DNA of 64,000 nucleotides. Source: CAIJXB01 sp964455905. GTDB taxonomy: Bacteria > Chlamydiota > Chlamydiia > Chlamydiales > Rhabdochlamydiaceae. Location: NCBI GenBank assembly GCA_964455905.1, contig CAYVYN010000007.1:1-64000 (forward strand), written 5' to 3'. Numbering within the stretch: position 1 is the first letter of the stretch; every line of letters starts with the position of its first letter. Positions 43,410 through 52,187 of the stretch are shown one piece after another. The notes under the pieces are model-generated. The model had not been told where the DNA came from. It ran no database searches and saw nothing but the letters and a program-made list of their open reading frames with translations. A program made the position numbers and the translations under genes.

Positions 43410-44483
43410 CTATTTCTGAAATCGATCTAAAAATAAAGTTTGGCCCGCGTTGATATCAAGGGGCTCATCTTTTTCTATAAAATACCCCTTGTCCTTCAAG
43501 GAGGTTCTAACTCGATACTCTTTTACTTCTGAAGGAAAATGCAATTTAAGAGTTTTGGCGTTTTGCGATGAAATACGCATATTTCGCATTTCTCGCTTAC
43601 TCCACTCAAGATCTACTTTACAACCGTTTTTCGTTTTCAGATTAAGAAGCTTTCCAAAAACACAAGGAGTAGGAAGGCAGGGCAAAACAAAAAAAGAGTC
43701 TTCTTTTTCTTTAAAAAATAAAAAGCGAATCAAGGAAGCTCCTCTGCCCAAAAAAGAAGGTATTTTTTGTTCTCCTAGACAAGGAAAAAGTGGCACAATC
43801 CCCTGTTTTTCTTCGTCACAAGCCCTAGGGACCAATCCCGCACTAAATCCCGCTAAGTAAATAGCTAAAAAGGCATCAAAAACACTTCGGTCCTTGACCT
43901 CTATTTTTTTTTCTACCTGTTTTAACAGATCCACTACAGGTCCCTCTTGCGACTCTAAAGAATCAGAATAATCTTGTCCTAAAAAATGCCAAAGAGGAAG
44001 AATTTCCGATAGATCTTTTCTTTTTCTAATTTGATCCCAATCCCTTTTTTTATTATTACCCAAAAAAAGTTCTTCCTTATCTTTGTTCAAAGATAAAGAG
44101 ACACCCGAAACAAGTGATAATCGATCTCCTTGCAATAGGTTTTTTAAAAAAGTTCCTTCTTCGGTAAAAAAAGACAAACCTTCAACGGGAGTTTTTTCAA
44201 CTACTAAAAAAATAGAATCTTCTTCAGCAGAAAGCCTAAAACGAAAATATCCATTAGGGCTATCTCCATACACACGAACACAAGAAGACATAAATTCCTG
44301 TTCGACGGTAAATGCAGAAACAGGACCTTTAATGTTCCAAAAAAAAGAAAGAGGCTCTCTATTATCTAAGCAAACAAGATCAAAAGCAGCAGGATAGACT
44401 CTAGTATACCAAGAAGTACCCGGAAGCAAGGCTTTATGTCCTGGAGTATGTGAATAGGCCTTAAATGGTTTAGCTATTTTCAC
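43410..44483 (-). CDS. Conserved-looking hypothetical protein downstream of mtaB
   Basis: I start it at GTG 44483, since AAGGGGG lies 6 bases upstream and the protein then begins VKIAKPFKAYSHTPGHKALL. An ATG at 44513-44519 would give a 50-base overlap with mtaB. It has about 357 residues, no signal peptide and no transmembrane segment. Notable stretches are HTPGHKALLPGTSWYTRVYP, AIYLAGFSAGLVPRACDEEK and an end resembling sugar-hydrolase all-beta tails (LDINAGQTLFLDRF). I cannot name the family. It overlaps mtaB by 14 bases, so it is co-transcribed with it. A link to glgB (1.3 kb away, same strand) is possible but the terminator at 43304-43340 separates them. Confidence 0.75.
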   Translation of the reverse strand: MKIAKPFKAYSHTPGHKALLPGTSWYTRVYPAAFDLVCLDNREPLSFFWNIKGPVSAFTVEQEFMSSCVRVYGDSPNGYFRFRLSAEEDSIFLVVEKTPVEGLSFFTEEGTFLKNLLQGDRLSLVSGVSLSLNKDKEELFLGNNKKRDWDQIRKRKDLSEILPLWHFLGQDYSDSLESQEGPVVDLLKQVEKKIEVKDRSVFDAFLAIYLAGFSAGLVPRACDEEKQGIVPLFPCLGEQKIPSFLGRGASLIRFLFFKEKEDSFFVLPCLPTPCVFGKLLNLKTKNGCKVDLEWSKREMRNMRISSQNAKTLKLHFPSEVKEYRVRTSLKDKGYFIEKDEPLDINAGQTLFLDRFQK

Positions 44484-45747
44484 AAAAAACCCCCTTAAGA
44501 CCTTGCGGACCATTTTCAATTAATTTTACAGAAACTATTTGGTTTTGTTTAAGCCCCTCGCCTTCCACAAATACAGGTAAAAAATTCTCTGTATGTCCAG
44601 AAAAAAGTCCTGATTCTTTATCTTTACTTTCCAAAAGAACTTTCACCTGCTTTCCTACATAGTCTTGTCTTAAACAAAAACCAACTTCTTCAGCTAGCTC
44701 CAACACCTTTCTTTTTCTTTTTTGAAGAACATCAGCTGAAACTTGGTTAGGATAAAGCGCCGCTCTTGTTTTTTCTCTTTTACTGTAAGGGAACATGTGA
44801 ACCTTAGCAAAACGAACCTTCCTCATAATCTCCAAAGTGTCTTCAAAATCAGCGTCAGACTCCCCCGGGAACCCTACAATTACATCTGTTGTAAAAGTAA
44901 AATCCAAACGGGCACGGCGCATTTTATCAATTGCCTCTAAAAACATTTGAGAAGTGTACTTTCGATTCATTCTTTTTAAAACAACATTAGACCCTGACTG
45001 GAGAACTATATGAAAAGAAGGACAGGTAGACCTTCCGTTTAAAACAGCATCCATTAAATCTTCGTCTACCTCATCTGGATCTATCGAAGATATTCTAAGC
45101 CTCTCAACTCCCTGTATTTGGTCAACAGCTCTTACTAAATCCGAAAGTCGAAGAGGCGACTCCCCCTCCTTAGGATTTCCATCAAAATCGCCAATATTAA
45201 TCCCAGTCAAAACAATTTCTTTAAATCCTGTTTCAACAAGAGTTTCCACTTCTTTTAAAATATCAGATAGTCTTCTCGACCTGGATCTACCGCGTACGTA
45301 AGGAATAATACAATAGGTGCAAAAGGAATTACACCCGTCTTGAACTTTCACAAACGCTCTTGTATGTGCTTCAAAATGACTAATTGCAAATTCAGGCCAA
45401 GATTCTTCAGGGAAAACTAAAGGAAGTAGATTCTCCTTTTCCTTGTTAGAAACAACTTTTAAGACACCCGGAATCTCTTCAAACACCTTAGCATTTTTTT
45501 CTGCAGCACACCCAGTAACTATCACTTGGGCGTTTGGGTTTTGACGTGTAATCTGTCTGATTGTTTGCCTACTAGAGCTATCTGCTGCATCTGTCACGGT
45601 ACATGTATTAACAATACAAAGATCTACGGATTCCGACTCTTCAGCTCTGACATAACCTAGGGCTTGTAATTGATCTGTATAAGCCTGTGATTCATACTGA
45701 TTTGTACGGCAACCAAGAGTAATTACTTTAAATTTTTTTCCAGACAC
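44470..45747 (-). CDS. mtaB: tRNA N6-threonylcarbamoyladenosine methylthiotransferase
   Basis: A radical-SAM enzyme that converts t6A37 to ms2t6A in ANN-decoding tRNAs. It has 425 residues. The N-terminal Cys motifs are TLGCRTNQYES, NTCTVTDAADSSSRQTIRQ and VTGCAAE. The radical-SAM triad is in CNSFCTYCIIPYVRGRSRSR (about residues 139-158). The NTCTVTxxADxxSRQxIR pattern separates MtaB from MiaB (30 kb gene of this window). The start is a GTG at 45747 with GGAAGGA six bases upstream. The C-terminal TRAM domain is intact. Confidence 0.93.
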   Translation of the reverse strand: MSGKKFKVITLGCRTNQYESQAYTDQLQALGYVRAEESESVDLCIVNTCTVTDAADSSSRQTIRQITRQNPNAQVIVTGCAAEKNAKVFEEIPGVLKVVSNKEKENLLPLVFPEESWPEFAISHFEAHTRAFVKVQDGCNSFCTYCIIPYVRGRSRSRRLSDILKEVETLVETGFKEIVLTGINIGDFDGNPKEGESPLRLSDLVRAVDQIQGVERLRISSIDPDEVDEDLMDAVLNGRSTCPSFHIVLQSGSNVVLKRMNRKYTSQMFLEAIDKMRRARLDFTFTTDVIVGFPGESDADFEDTLEIMRKVRFAKVHMFPYSKREKTRAALYPNQVSADVLQKRKRKVLELAEEVGFCLRQDYVGKQVKVLLESKDKESGLFSGHTENFLPVFVEGEGLKQNQIVSVKLIENGPQGLKGVFCENS

Positions 45748-45856
45748 AAAATTCCTTCCAAATAAAAGCAGAAATTATGCCATAATGCTTTATGAAAAAG
45801 CAAGAAAACTTTATTAAGAAACCGACACTTCACCCTCAAAACAAAGGAAATATTTA

Positions 45857-46531
45857 ATGTCAACGTTAAGCCCTCCTGAACGTAATGCTCCTTGCCCCTG
45901 TGGAAGCAATAAAAAATACAAAAAATGTTGCGCTAACTCTTTTATAGTCAAATATAACACGCTAAGCGAAGAAGAGCTTCAAAGTAGCTTTCCTAAGCTT
46001 TCAGCAGACGATGACGCCTTACTAATAAAACTTCATGCAGAAATAGAAAAAAAACCCGAGCTCCTGTCCTCTGAAGAATGCGAATACATAAAAAAACTCT
46101 TTACAATAAGAGACAATAACCCACTAAATCCTACGATCGCAAACTACATCGTAGACGCGTATGCAAAACTAAATTTAGAAGATAAAATGTATGCAACTAT
46201 CAAAGAAAACTACGAGAAGTTTCCGACTTATCTACCTGCAATTACGGCAGAAGTATTAGCCTGCTTAAATAACAATCTTATAGAGCGAGCTCATCAAATA
46301 TTGGGCCCCTACAATCAAATCAAAGAGCTATATCCCACAAGAACCACCTTTCACATCAGCGAGGTATCTCTTTTTGCTCACTCTAAAGTCCAATACGCTT
46401 GTAAAATAGATAATTTAGAAGAGGCAACTAACCACCTCAACACCCTAAGAACGATTCATAAAGAAGGAAAAGATCCCTTATACGTGGATGCACAAAACGC
46501 AGTCGCACTACTTAAAGCAAGACTGCGCTAA
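45857..46531 (+). CDS. SEC-C zinc-motif protein with TPR-like helices
   Basis: A 224-residue protein. The N-terminus has the SEC-C zinc motif APCPCGSNKKYKKCC (about residues 11-25), as at the C-terminus of SecA and in many small bacterial proteins. The rest is helical, with TPR-like stretches (IVDAYAKLNLEDKMYATIKE, LACLNNNLIERAHQILGPYN). AAGGAA precedes the ATG by 10 bases. It is convergent with pssA, ending 6 bases from its stop. The function is unknown; the motif suggests protein or ribosome contact. Confidence 0.8.
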   Translation: MSTLSPPERNAPCPCGSNKKYKKCCANSFIVKYNTLSEEELQSSFPKLSADDDALLIKLHAEIEKKPELLSSEECEYIKKLFTIRDNNPLNPTIANYIVDAYAKLNLEDKMYATIKENYEKFPTYLPAITAEVLACLNNNLIERAHQILGPYNQIKELYPTRTTFHISEVSLFAHSKVQYACKIDNLEEATNHLNTLRTIHKEGKDPLYVDAQNAVALLKARLR

Positions 46532-46537
46532 AAAAGA

Positions 46538-47368
46538 CTACTCCTCATCTTCAGGCTCAAAGTCCTCTAAGGTTTTAGATTTTGAGCCAGCTATAAGACG
46601 AATAATAGAAAGAACCCAACCTAGTCCCACATAACCCCATGAAGCCATAGCTAAAATCAAAGGAAAAAAATAAAAAATTCCATAAAGGATAAAAAGGGCA
46701 ATCAAAACAGTAGCAAAAACAAGGTAAAAAGACGGCACTCTAAAATGTAGCACTTTTAAACTTGGAAACTTCCAATGGCTGACCATAAAAAAGCCAAGGA
46801 CAATCATTGCGCTGCTTAGAATAATAACACGAGCTGTTTCTGTTACAGGGCACCATCTTTGAACAAACGGTGATACAAGTAAAAGATTCAAAGACACAGC
46901 AGCTAAAGCTCCCGCAGGGATCGGAAGGCCAGTAAAATGTTTTTTCTGTGCTGCCATTAAAGCAACATCTCCCTTAGCTTCTGCTGCTTTTACATTGTAA
47001 CGGACAAGTCTTAAAATACCACAAAGAGAAAATAGCATGCAGCCGATCACGGCAAAAAAAGAAAGCCCCGTCCCCTGCTCTAAAGAAAGACTCTTTAGCA
47101 ATAAAACAGAAGGAGCGATACCAAATGAAACCGCGTCAGCAAGAGAATCAAACATCACTCCAAACTCACTTTCCGCATGCATAATCCTAGCTACAGCTCC
47201 ATCTAAAACATCAGCAAGAGCAGCCAAAAGAAGCAAAAGAACAGAAGCCTGCATAAACTGATAAACGCTAGTAAAAGGATCCAACATGTTAGATTTAAAA
47301 ATCACAAACAATCCACAGCAAAGGGCAAATGCTGTAATCATATTTGGAACCAGATGAATTTTTCTCAT
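46538..47368 (-). CDS. pssA: CDP-diacylglycerol-serine O-phosphatidyltransferase
   Basis: Makes phosphatidylserine from CDP-diacylglycerol and serine, on the way to phosphatidylethanolamine. It has 276 residues and several transmembrane segments. The CDP-alcohol phosphotransferase signature is complete: DVLDGAVARIMHAESEFG followed by VMFDSLADAVSFGIAPS (about residues 53-88), with the four Asp in place. The N-terminus (LVPNMITAFALCCGLFVIF) is typical. From memory, pssA sits next to nrdA/nrdB in C. trachomatis (CT826-CT828), as here except for the inserted barrel-protein gene. Confidence 0.92.
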   Translation of the reverse strand: MRKIHLVPNMITAFALCCGLFVIFKSNMLDPFTSVYQFMQASVLLLLLAALADVLDGAVARIMHAESEFGVMFDSLADAVSFGIAPSVLLLKSLSLEQGTGLSFFAVIGCMLFSLCGILRLVRYNVKAAEAKGDVALMAAQKKHFTGLPIPAGALAAVSLNLLLVSPFVQRWCPVTETARVIILSSAMIVLGFFMVSHWKFPSLKVLHFRVPSFYLVFATVLIALFILYGIFYFFPLILAMASWGYVGLGWVLSIIRLIAGSKSKTLEDFEPEDEE

Positions 47369-47581
47369 ACGACCTCCCCCCTTTAATTGGAATCTTATGT
47401 TCTACAACAATATATCATAAGAAACCAAAAGACGGAATTTTTTTTCAGCTACGACCCACAAAATTAAAATATGCAGTTGACTTAATACGAACTAAAATAG
47501 ATATTCTGCTCCACTCAACAAAGAGTCGTTAATTTTTTAATTTAAAAGCACCTAAAAACAGTAAAACTCTAGGAGTTTAGC

Positions 47582-48409
47582 GTGAAAAAATTTTTTATAG
47601 CAGGATTGTTCACCTTACTTTGCCACAATACTGCGTCTTTTGCAGACAGCCAAGTCGAAACAAATCCAACCCCTCTTACAGGAGTTTATGCTTCTGTTTT
47701 TGGTGGGGGTGGCTCCATGATGTCTGGAGTTAGCCTTGTACAATTAGCCACAGCGCTTTACGATAAAGATGACGGAGGCCCTGTTGCAGTAAACGCAAAA
47801 GGATCCTCAAACAGCAGCTCTTTTTGGCTTGTAGGGGGCAATATTGGATACAATTGGTTTACTAAACCAGTAAGTTCCATGGGATTTAATGTATCACCAT
47901 CTATCGAATTAGAAGGTTTATACATTGGTCAACATAAAATCAAAGGATCGCACCAGAACAATAAAGATGCAAGCTTTACGCATATTTTTAAACTAACCCT
48001 TCCTGCAGATACAGGAGTCGGCTTGGTAAATATGGTGTTTGATTTTTGTCACCAAAGTTGCCCAAAACTCCATGGATACATCGGAGCTGGACTTGGAATT
48101 GGACTCACGTCGATCTCTAATGCTAAAGCGATTCAAACAACACCTCCGGAACCAGGAATCAACCATTTCAAAGGCGATTCTTCAGATGAAGGTCTCTCTT
48201 TAGCTGTCCAACCAAAACTTGGAATGCTTTTTGATTGCAGCTCTAGAATATCTTTATTTGCAGAATACCGATTCCTATATCTTTCAAACTCAAACTACGA
48301 ATTTGGTAGCACTACAGTCCCAGGACACGTAGCTACAACTAGTTGGCTGTTAAAAATGGGGTCCCAGCTGATGAATATTGGCGTCGTTGGAATTCGTTTC
48401 AAGTTATAA
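47582..48409 (+). CDS. Outer-membrane beta-barrel protein (opacity/OmpW-like)
   Basis: A 275-residue exported protein. The start is GTG 47582 with AGGAG 8 bases upstream. The signal peptide spans residues 1-21 (KKFFIAGLFTLLCHNTASFA). The mature part alternates polar and hydrophobic residues, with GVYASVFGGGG, FWLVGGNIGYNWF, GYIGAGLGIGLTSIS, ISLFAEYRFLYLS, and a final NIGVVGIRFKL strand, as in small eight-stranded barrels. Two Cys pairs (CHQSCPK, and one Cys near residue 219) could form disulfides, as in chlamydial cysteine-linked envelopes. It is inserted between pssA and nrdA. Function in the envelope is inferred; specificity is unknown. Confidence 0.8.
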   Translation: MKKFFIAGLFTLLCHNTASFADSQVETNPTPLTGVYASVFGGGGSMMSGVSLVQLATALYDKDDGGPVAVNAKGSSNSSSFWLVGGNIGYNWFTKPVSSMGFNVSPSIELEGLYIGQHKIKGSHQNNKDASFTHIFKLTLPADTGVGLVNMVFDFCHQSCPKLHGYIGAGLGIGLTSISNAKAIQTTPPEPGINHFKGDSSDEGLSLAVQPKLGMLFDCSSRISLFAEYRFLYLSNSNYEFGSTTVPGHVATTSWLLKMGSQLMNIGVVGIRFKL

Positions 48410-48421
48410 AAAACAAAAAAA

Positions 48422-48470
48422 TTCGCTGGGTTATAAAGGAAGAGTCTCCTTTTTAAAATAACTCAGCGAA
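48422..48470 (+). terminator. Composite hairpin after the barrel-protein gene
   Basis: TTCGCTGGGTTAT (48422-48434) pairs with ATAACTCAGCGAA (48458-48470) with one G-U. Inside, AAAGGA (48435-48440) pairs with TCCTTT (48447-48452), leaving a five-base bulge. It starts 12 bases after the stop. There is no U-tract, so it may be a terminator, an mRNA 3' stabiliser or a processing site. Confidence 0.45.
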
Positions 48471-48750
48471 CTTAATAAACCACAATTCCCCTTTTAAAAC
48501 ATCTCAATTACAAACATCCTTTTAGAGTTAGCAAGCGACGATCAAACACGTCACTGAAAAACCTTTTAGTACTGGTCAAAAATCCCAATAAGGGCTACAA
48601 ATTATGGCAAAAAAAAAGAAAACCAACACAGCAAAATACTTCCTTTTTTTGAGCGAATGCGCTAAACACAAAACCTAAGTTCTTAAATTCATTTAACATA
48701 AGATTTTTAAAGTGCATTCAAGAAAAAAAACGTGGACGAAAAGCAGCGAA
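48471..48750. other. Gene-free stretch upstream of nrdA
   Basis: About 280 bases with no reading frame of note on either strand. It is A/T-rich, without clear hairpins or known RNA. It leads into the NrdR-like sites and probably contains the nrdA promoter. Confidence 0.4.
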
Positions 48751-48766
48751 CTACTATATATAGTGT
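48751..48766 (+). promoter_or_regulatory. NrdR box 1 upstream of nrdA
   Basis: CTACTATATATAGTGT matches the published-type NrdR consensus (ACACWATATATWGTGT) at 14 of 16 positions, by my alignment. It lies 32 bases before a second, weaker copy. NrdR represses ribonucleotide reductase genes when dATP is high. Confidence 0.65.
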
Positions 48767-48782
48767 ATATAAGAGCAATACG

Positions 48783-48798
48783 CTACCAGATGTAGTGT
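48783..48798 (+). promoter_or_regulatory. NrdR box 2 upstream of nrdA (weaker)
   Basis: CTACCAGATGTAGTGT matches 11 of 16 positions of the same consensus. The 32-base offset from box 1 is about three helical turns, the usual arrangement of paired NrdR boxes. Confidence 0.55.
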
Positions 48799-48914
48799 TC
48801 AAGAAAAACCAAACAAGCTTCACGAAAACTCTCCCCAGAAGAGTTCCTCGTCAAGAAAAAGGGATTTTTCCTAATAAAACAGTAAAAACGTTTAGATAAT
48901 CAGGAGTTTTATCT

Positions 48915-51900
48915 ATGTCACAAAAACATAAATCCAGTGAAGAGTCGGCAGCAACTGATGCAGCAGCTTCTTTGCAAAATCCACTTGCTGCCTTACAGTC
49001 TTTATCTAAGGCAAAAAAGACTACCCCGTATGATGTAGAAAAAGACTCCTTTACTGTCGTTAAACGTAATGGATCTCTTGTTCCATTTAGAAGGGATCGC
49101 ATTTTTAAAGCTTTAGAAATGGCCTTTCACGACACAAAAAAAATAGATAAAGCAACAGGCCTTAGCGAAGAAGTTCTAGCGCATATCAATGAAGTAGCAG
49201 ACGCTGTTGCCGAAGAGCTTATCTACATGGCTTCTAAAGGAAGCTGCCTTACAGTAGAAGGAATACAAGACCTTGTCGAAGTTACCTTGATGAAAAAAGA
49301 CCATCACGATGTCGCTCGTGATTATATTATTTATAGGGATCAACACAAAGCTCTTAGAGAAGACTCTCCTCAAAGTTTAAAAGTTTCTCGCAAAGACGGC
49401 TCTATTGCACGATTTAATCCGATGAAAATTGCAGCCACTATAGAAGATGCTTTTAGAAGATCCAAAAGCATTGAAGGACCTTCCTCTGAATCTATTATCG
49501 AATCAGTAAACTTTATTACACAAACTGTCGTAGCAAAAGCAGTAGCTCTTTCCAAATCGCAAGAAGTTCTTAGCTTAAATACAATTCAAGACGAGATCGA
49601 ATATCAATTAATGAAAGAAGGCCACTTTTCTGTAGCAAAAAGCTTTATTCTTCATAGATCTTTTATTGGAGAGCAATCCTCTACAGCTTTAGAAGAACCT
49701 GTACAAGAAGAAAAAAACCAAACAATTTTTGTTACAGTGGATGCTCTTGGCGAAAAAACTTTCGTTACAGAAAACCAACTCTTCCAAAGACTAAAATTTG
49801 CTTGCCGTGGACTTGAAAATACAGTCTCCGCAGAAATCCTACTTCAAGAGTCCATAAAAAATTTCTACGAAGAAATGAAAGAAACCGAAGTAGACCAAGC
49901 CAATATTATGGCAGCAAAATCTAAGATTGAAATAGAGCCAGCTTATTCTACAGTAGCATCTAGACTACTACTCGATGTTCTTTATAGAGAAACATTCAAA
50001 TCAAATGCTTCTTCACCTAATCTAGAATCTGCTCATAGAAAATACTTCAAAGAGTATCTACAAGAAGGTGTTAATCTAAAAAGGTTAGATCCTAAACTTT
50101 TAACTTACAATTTAGACAAACTTTCGCAAGCTATCCAAATTCAAAGAGATGACCAATTTACCTATCTAGGATTGCAAACTCTCTACGATAGATACTTCAT
50201 CCATGACAATGATCGCCGACTTGAAACTCCGCAAATTTTCTGGATGCGGGTTGCTATGGGACTTGCTTTAAATGAAGGAGAACAAAAAGACAAACGAGCT
50301 ATTGAGTTCTATGATCTTCTTTCTTCGTTTGCATTTACCTCAAGTACACCGACTCTGTTTAACTCAGGAACATTGCACTCCCAATTAAGTTCTTGTTACC
50401 TATCTACAATTAATGATGACCTTTCACATATCTTCAAAGTGGTTTCTGATGACGCGCAGCTATCTAAATGGGCTGGAGGGATTGGAAATGACTGGACTAA
50501 CGTAAGAGCAACAGGCGCAAAAATTCAAGGTACAAATGGAAAAAGCCAGGGAATTATTCCATTCTTAAAAGTAGCTAATGATACTGCTGTCGCAGTAAAC
50601 CAAGGCGGAAAGCGTAAAGGAGCTATGTGTGCTTACCTAGAAACATGGCACTTAGATATCGAAGACTTCTTAGAGCTTAGAAAAAATACGGGCGATGAGA
50701 GAAGAAGAACTCACGATATGAATATTGCAAATTGGATCCCTGATCTTTTCATGAAAAGAGTTGTTGAAAGTGGATCATGGACACTATTTAGCCCAAGCGA
50801 CGTTCCTGACCTACACGATCTTTATGGAGCTGCTTTTGATAAGAGATATGCTGAGTATGAAAAAATGGCTGAAAATGGAGAGATTAAGCTATTTAAAAAG
50901 CTAGAAGCCCTCCAACTATGGCGTAAAATGCTAAGTATGCTCTTTGAAACAGGCCATCCTTGGATTACATTTAAAGACCCTTCTAACATTCGATCTCCTC
51001 AAGATCATATGGGAGTTGTTCATAGTTCCAATTTATGCACAGAAATTCTCTTGAATACATCTGCTTCAGAAACAGCTGTTTGTAATTTAGGGTCTATAAA
51101 CCTACCTATGCATATTGGACCTAACGGCCTTGACGAGAAAAAACTCTCGCAAACTATTAGAACAGCTATTCGTATGTTAGATAACGTGATCGACATTAAT
51201 TTCTACCCAATCAAAGAAGCGGCTCACTCAAACCTACAACATAGACCTGTAGGGCTTGGACTTATGGGCTTCCAAGATGCACTTTATATGCAAAATATCA
51301 GCTACGCAAGCCATGAAGCTGTTGCTTTTGCCGATAAGAGCATGGAAATGATCTCCTATTACGCTATTTTAGCTTCTTCTGAACTAGCTGAAGAAAGAGG
51401 AGCATATCCTTCCTACAAAGGATCTAAATGGGATAGAGGTCTTTTACCAATTGATACGATCGCTCTTTTACAAAAAGAACGAGGACATCATCTTGAAATG
51501 GACACAAGCGTTTCCATGGACTGGTCAAAAGTAAGAGAGAGCATAAAAAAATACGGCATGCGAAATAGTAACACTATGGCGATTGCTCCAACAGCGACGA
51601 TCTCTAATATTACTGGAGTTTCTCAGTCTATAGAGCCTATGTATAAACATTTGTTTGTTAAATCTAACTTGTCAGGAGAGTTCACAATTCCAAATCTTTA
51701 TCTAGTAGAAAAACTAAAAGAGATGAGCCTTTGGGATGAGCATATGCTAGATGATTTAAAATATTTCGATGGGTCTATTGCAGAAATCGATAGAATTCCT
51801 CAAGACATCAAACAAATATTCTTAACGGCATTTGAAATTGCACCAGAGTGGCTAATTGAATGCGCTAGCAGAAGACAAAAGTGGATTGATATGGGACAAT

Positions 51901-52166
51901 CTTTAAACCTCTATCTATTTGAGCCAAGCGGTAAAAAACTTCATCAAATGTATCTTTTTGCATGGACAAAAGGAGTAAAAACCACTTACTACCTAAGAAG
52001 CTCTGCCGCAACACAAATTGAAAAGTCTACAATGGACATCAACAAAAGAGGCCTTCAACCAAGATGGATGAAAGCTAAATCAGCCTCAGGTAACGTCCAA
52101 GTAGAAAGAGATGGCGCAAAGCCTTTAAGTTGTGGGTTAGATGGAACCTGTGAAAGCTGTCAATAG
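48915..52166 (+). CDS. nrdA: Ribonucleoside-diphosphate reductase, large subunit, with tandem ATP cones
   Basis: Class I alpha subunit, 1083 residues, which reduces ribonucleotides to deoxyribonucleotides. The N-terminal third holds ATP-cone domains: one at about residues 45-130 (VVKRNGSLVPFRRDRIFKAL), a second at about 155-250 (VSRKDGSIARFNPMKIAATI), and a more degenerate third at about 270-340. The catalytic barrel has QLSSCYLSTI and AVCNLGSINL (redox Cys) and SSNLCTEILLNT (Asn, radical Cys and Glu). The C-terminal tail has the CESC pair. AGGAG precedes the ATG by 10 bases. Downstream, nrdB starts 21 bases later. The paired NrdR-like sites lie 117-164 bases upstream of the ATG. Confidence 0.97.
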   Translation: MSQKHKSSEESAATDAAASLQNPLAALQSLSKAKKTTPYDVEKDSFTVVKRNGSLVPFRRDRIFKALEMAFHDTKKIDKATGLSEEVLAHINEVADAVAEELIYMASKGSCLTVEGIQDLVEVTLMKKDHHDVARDYIIYRDQHKALREDSPQSLKVSRKDGSIARFNPMKIAATIEDAFRRSKSIEGPSSESIIESVNFITQTVVAKAVALSKSQEVLSLNTIQDEIEYQLMKEGHFSVAKSFILHRSFIGEQSSTALEEPVQEEKNQTIFVTVDALGEKTFVTENQLFQRLKFACRGLENTVSAEILLQESIKNFYEEMKETEVDQANIMAAKSKIEIEPAYSTVASRLLLDVLYRETFKSNASSPNLESAHRKYFKEYLQEGVNLKRLDPKLLTYNLDKLSQAIQIQRDDQFTYLGLQTLYDRYFIHDNDRRLETPQIFWMRVAMGLALNEGEQKDKRAIEFYDLLSSFAFTSSTPTLFNSGTLHSQLSSCYLSTINDDLSHIFKVVSDDAQLSKWAGGIGNDWTNVRATGAKIQGTNGKSQGIIPFLKVANDTAVAVNQGGKRKGAMCAYLETWHLDIEDFLELRKNTGDERRRTHDMNIANWIPDLFMKRVVESGSWTLFSPSDVPDLHDLYGAAFDKRYAEYEKMAENGEIKLFKKLEALQLWRKMLSMLFETGHPWITFKDPSNIRSPQDHMGVVHSSNLCTEILLNTSASETAVCNLGSINLPMHIGPNGLDEKKLSQTIRTAIRMLDNVIDINFYPIKEAAHSNLQHRPVGLGLMGFQDALYMQNISYASHEAVAFADKSMEMISYYAILASSELAEERGAYPSYKGSKWDRGLLPIDTIALLQKERGHHLEMDTSVSMDWSKVRESIKKYGMRNSNTMAIAPTATISNITGVSQSIEPMYKHLFVKSNLSGEFTIPNLYLVEKLKEMSLWDEHMLDDLKYFDGSIAEIDRIPQDIKQIFLTAFEIAPEWLIECASRRQKWIDMGQSLNLYLFEPSGKKLHQMYLFAWTKGVKTTYYLRSSAATQIEKSTMDINKRGLQPRWMKAKSASGNVQVERDGAKPLSCGLDGTCESCQ

Positions 52167-52187
52167 AACTATTTTTTGGAGAACACT

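Noticed and set aside
43450..43860. 136-codon plus-strand frame opposite the hypothetical gene next to mtaB
   Set aside because: Lys/Phe/Ser-rich shadow of the minus-strand gene, which has the better SD and coupling to mtaB.
47344..47532. 62-codon plus-strand frame across the pssA start
   Set aside because: Overlaps the pssA 5' end antisense, no family likeness, and the downstream barrel gene has its own clear SD.
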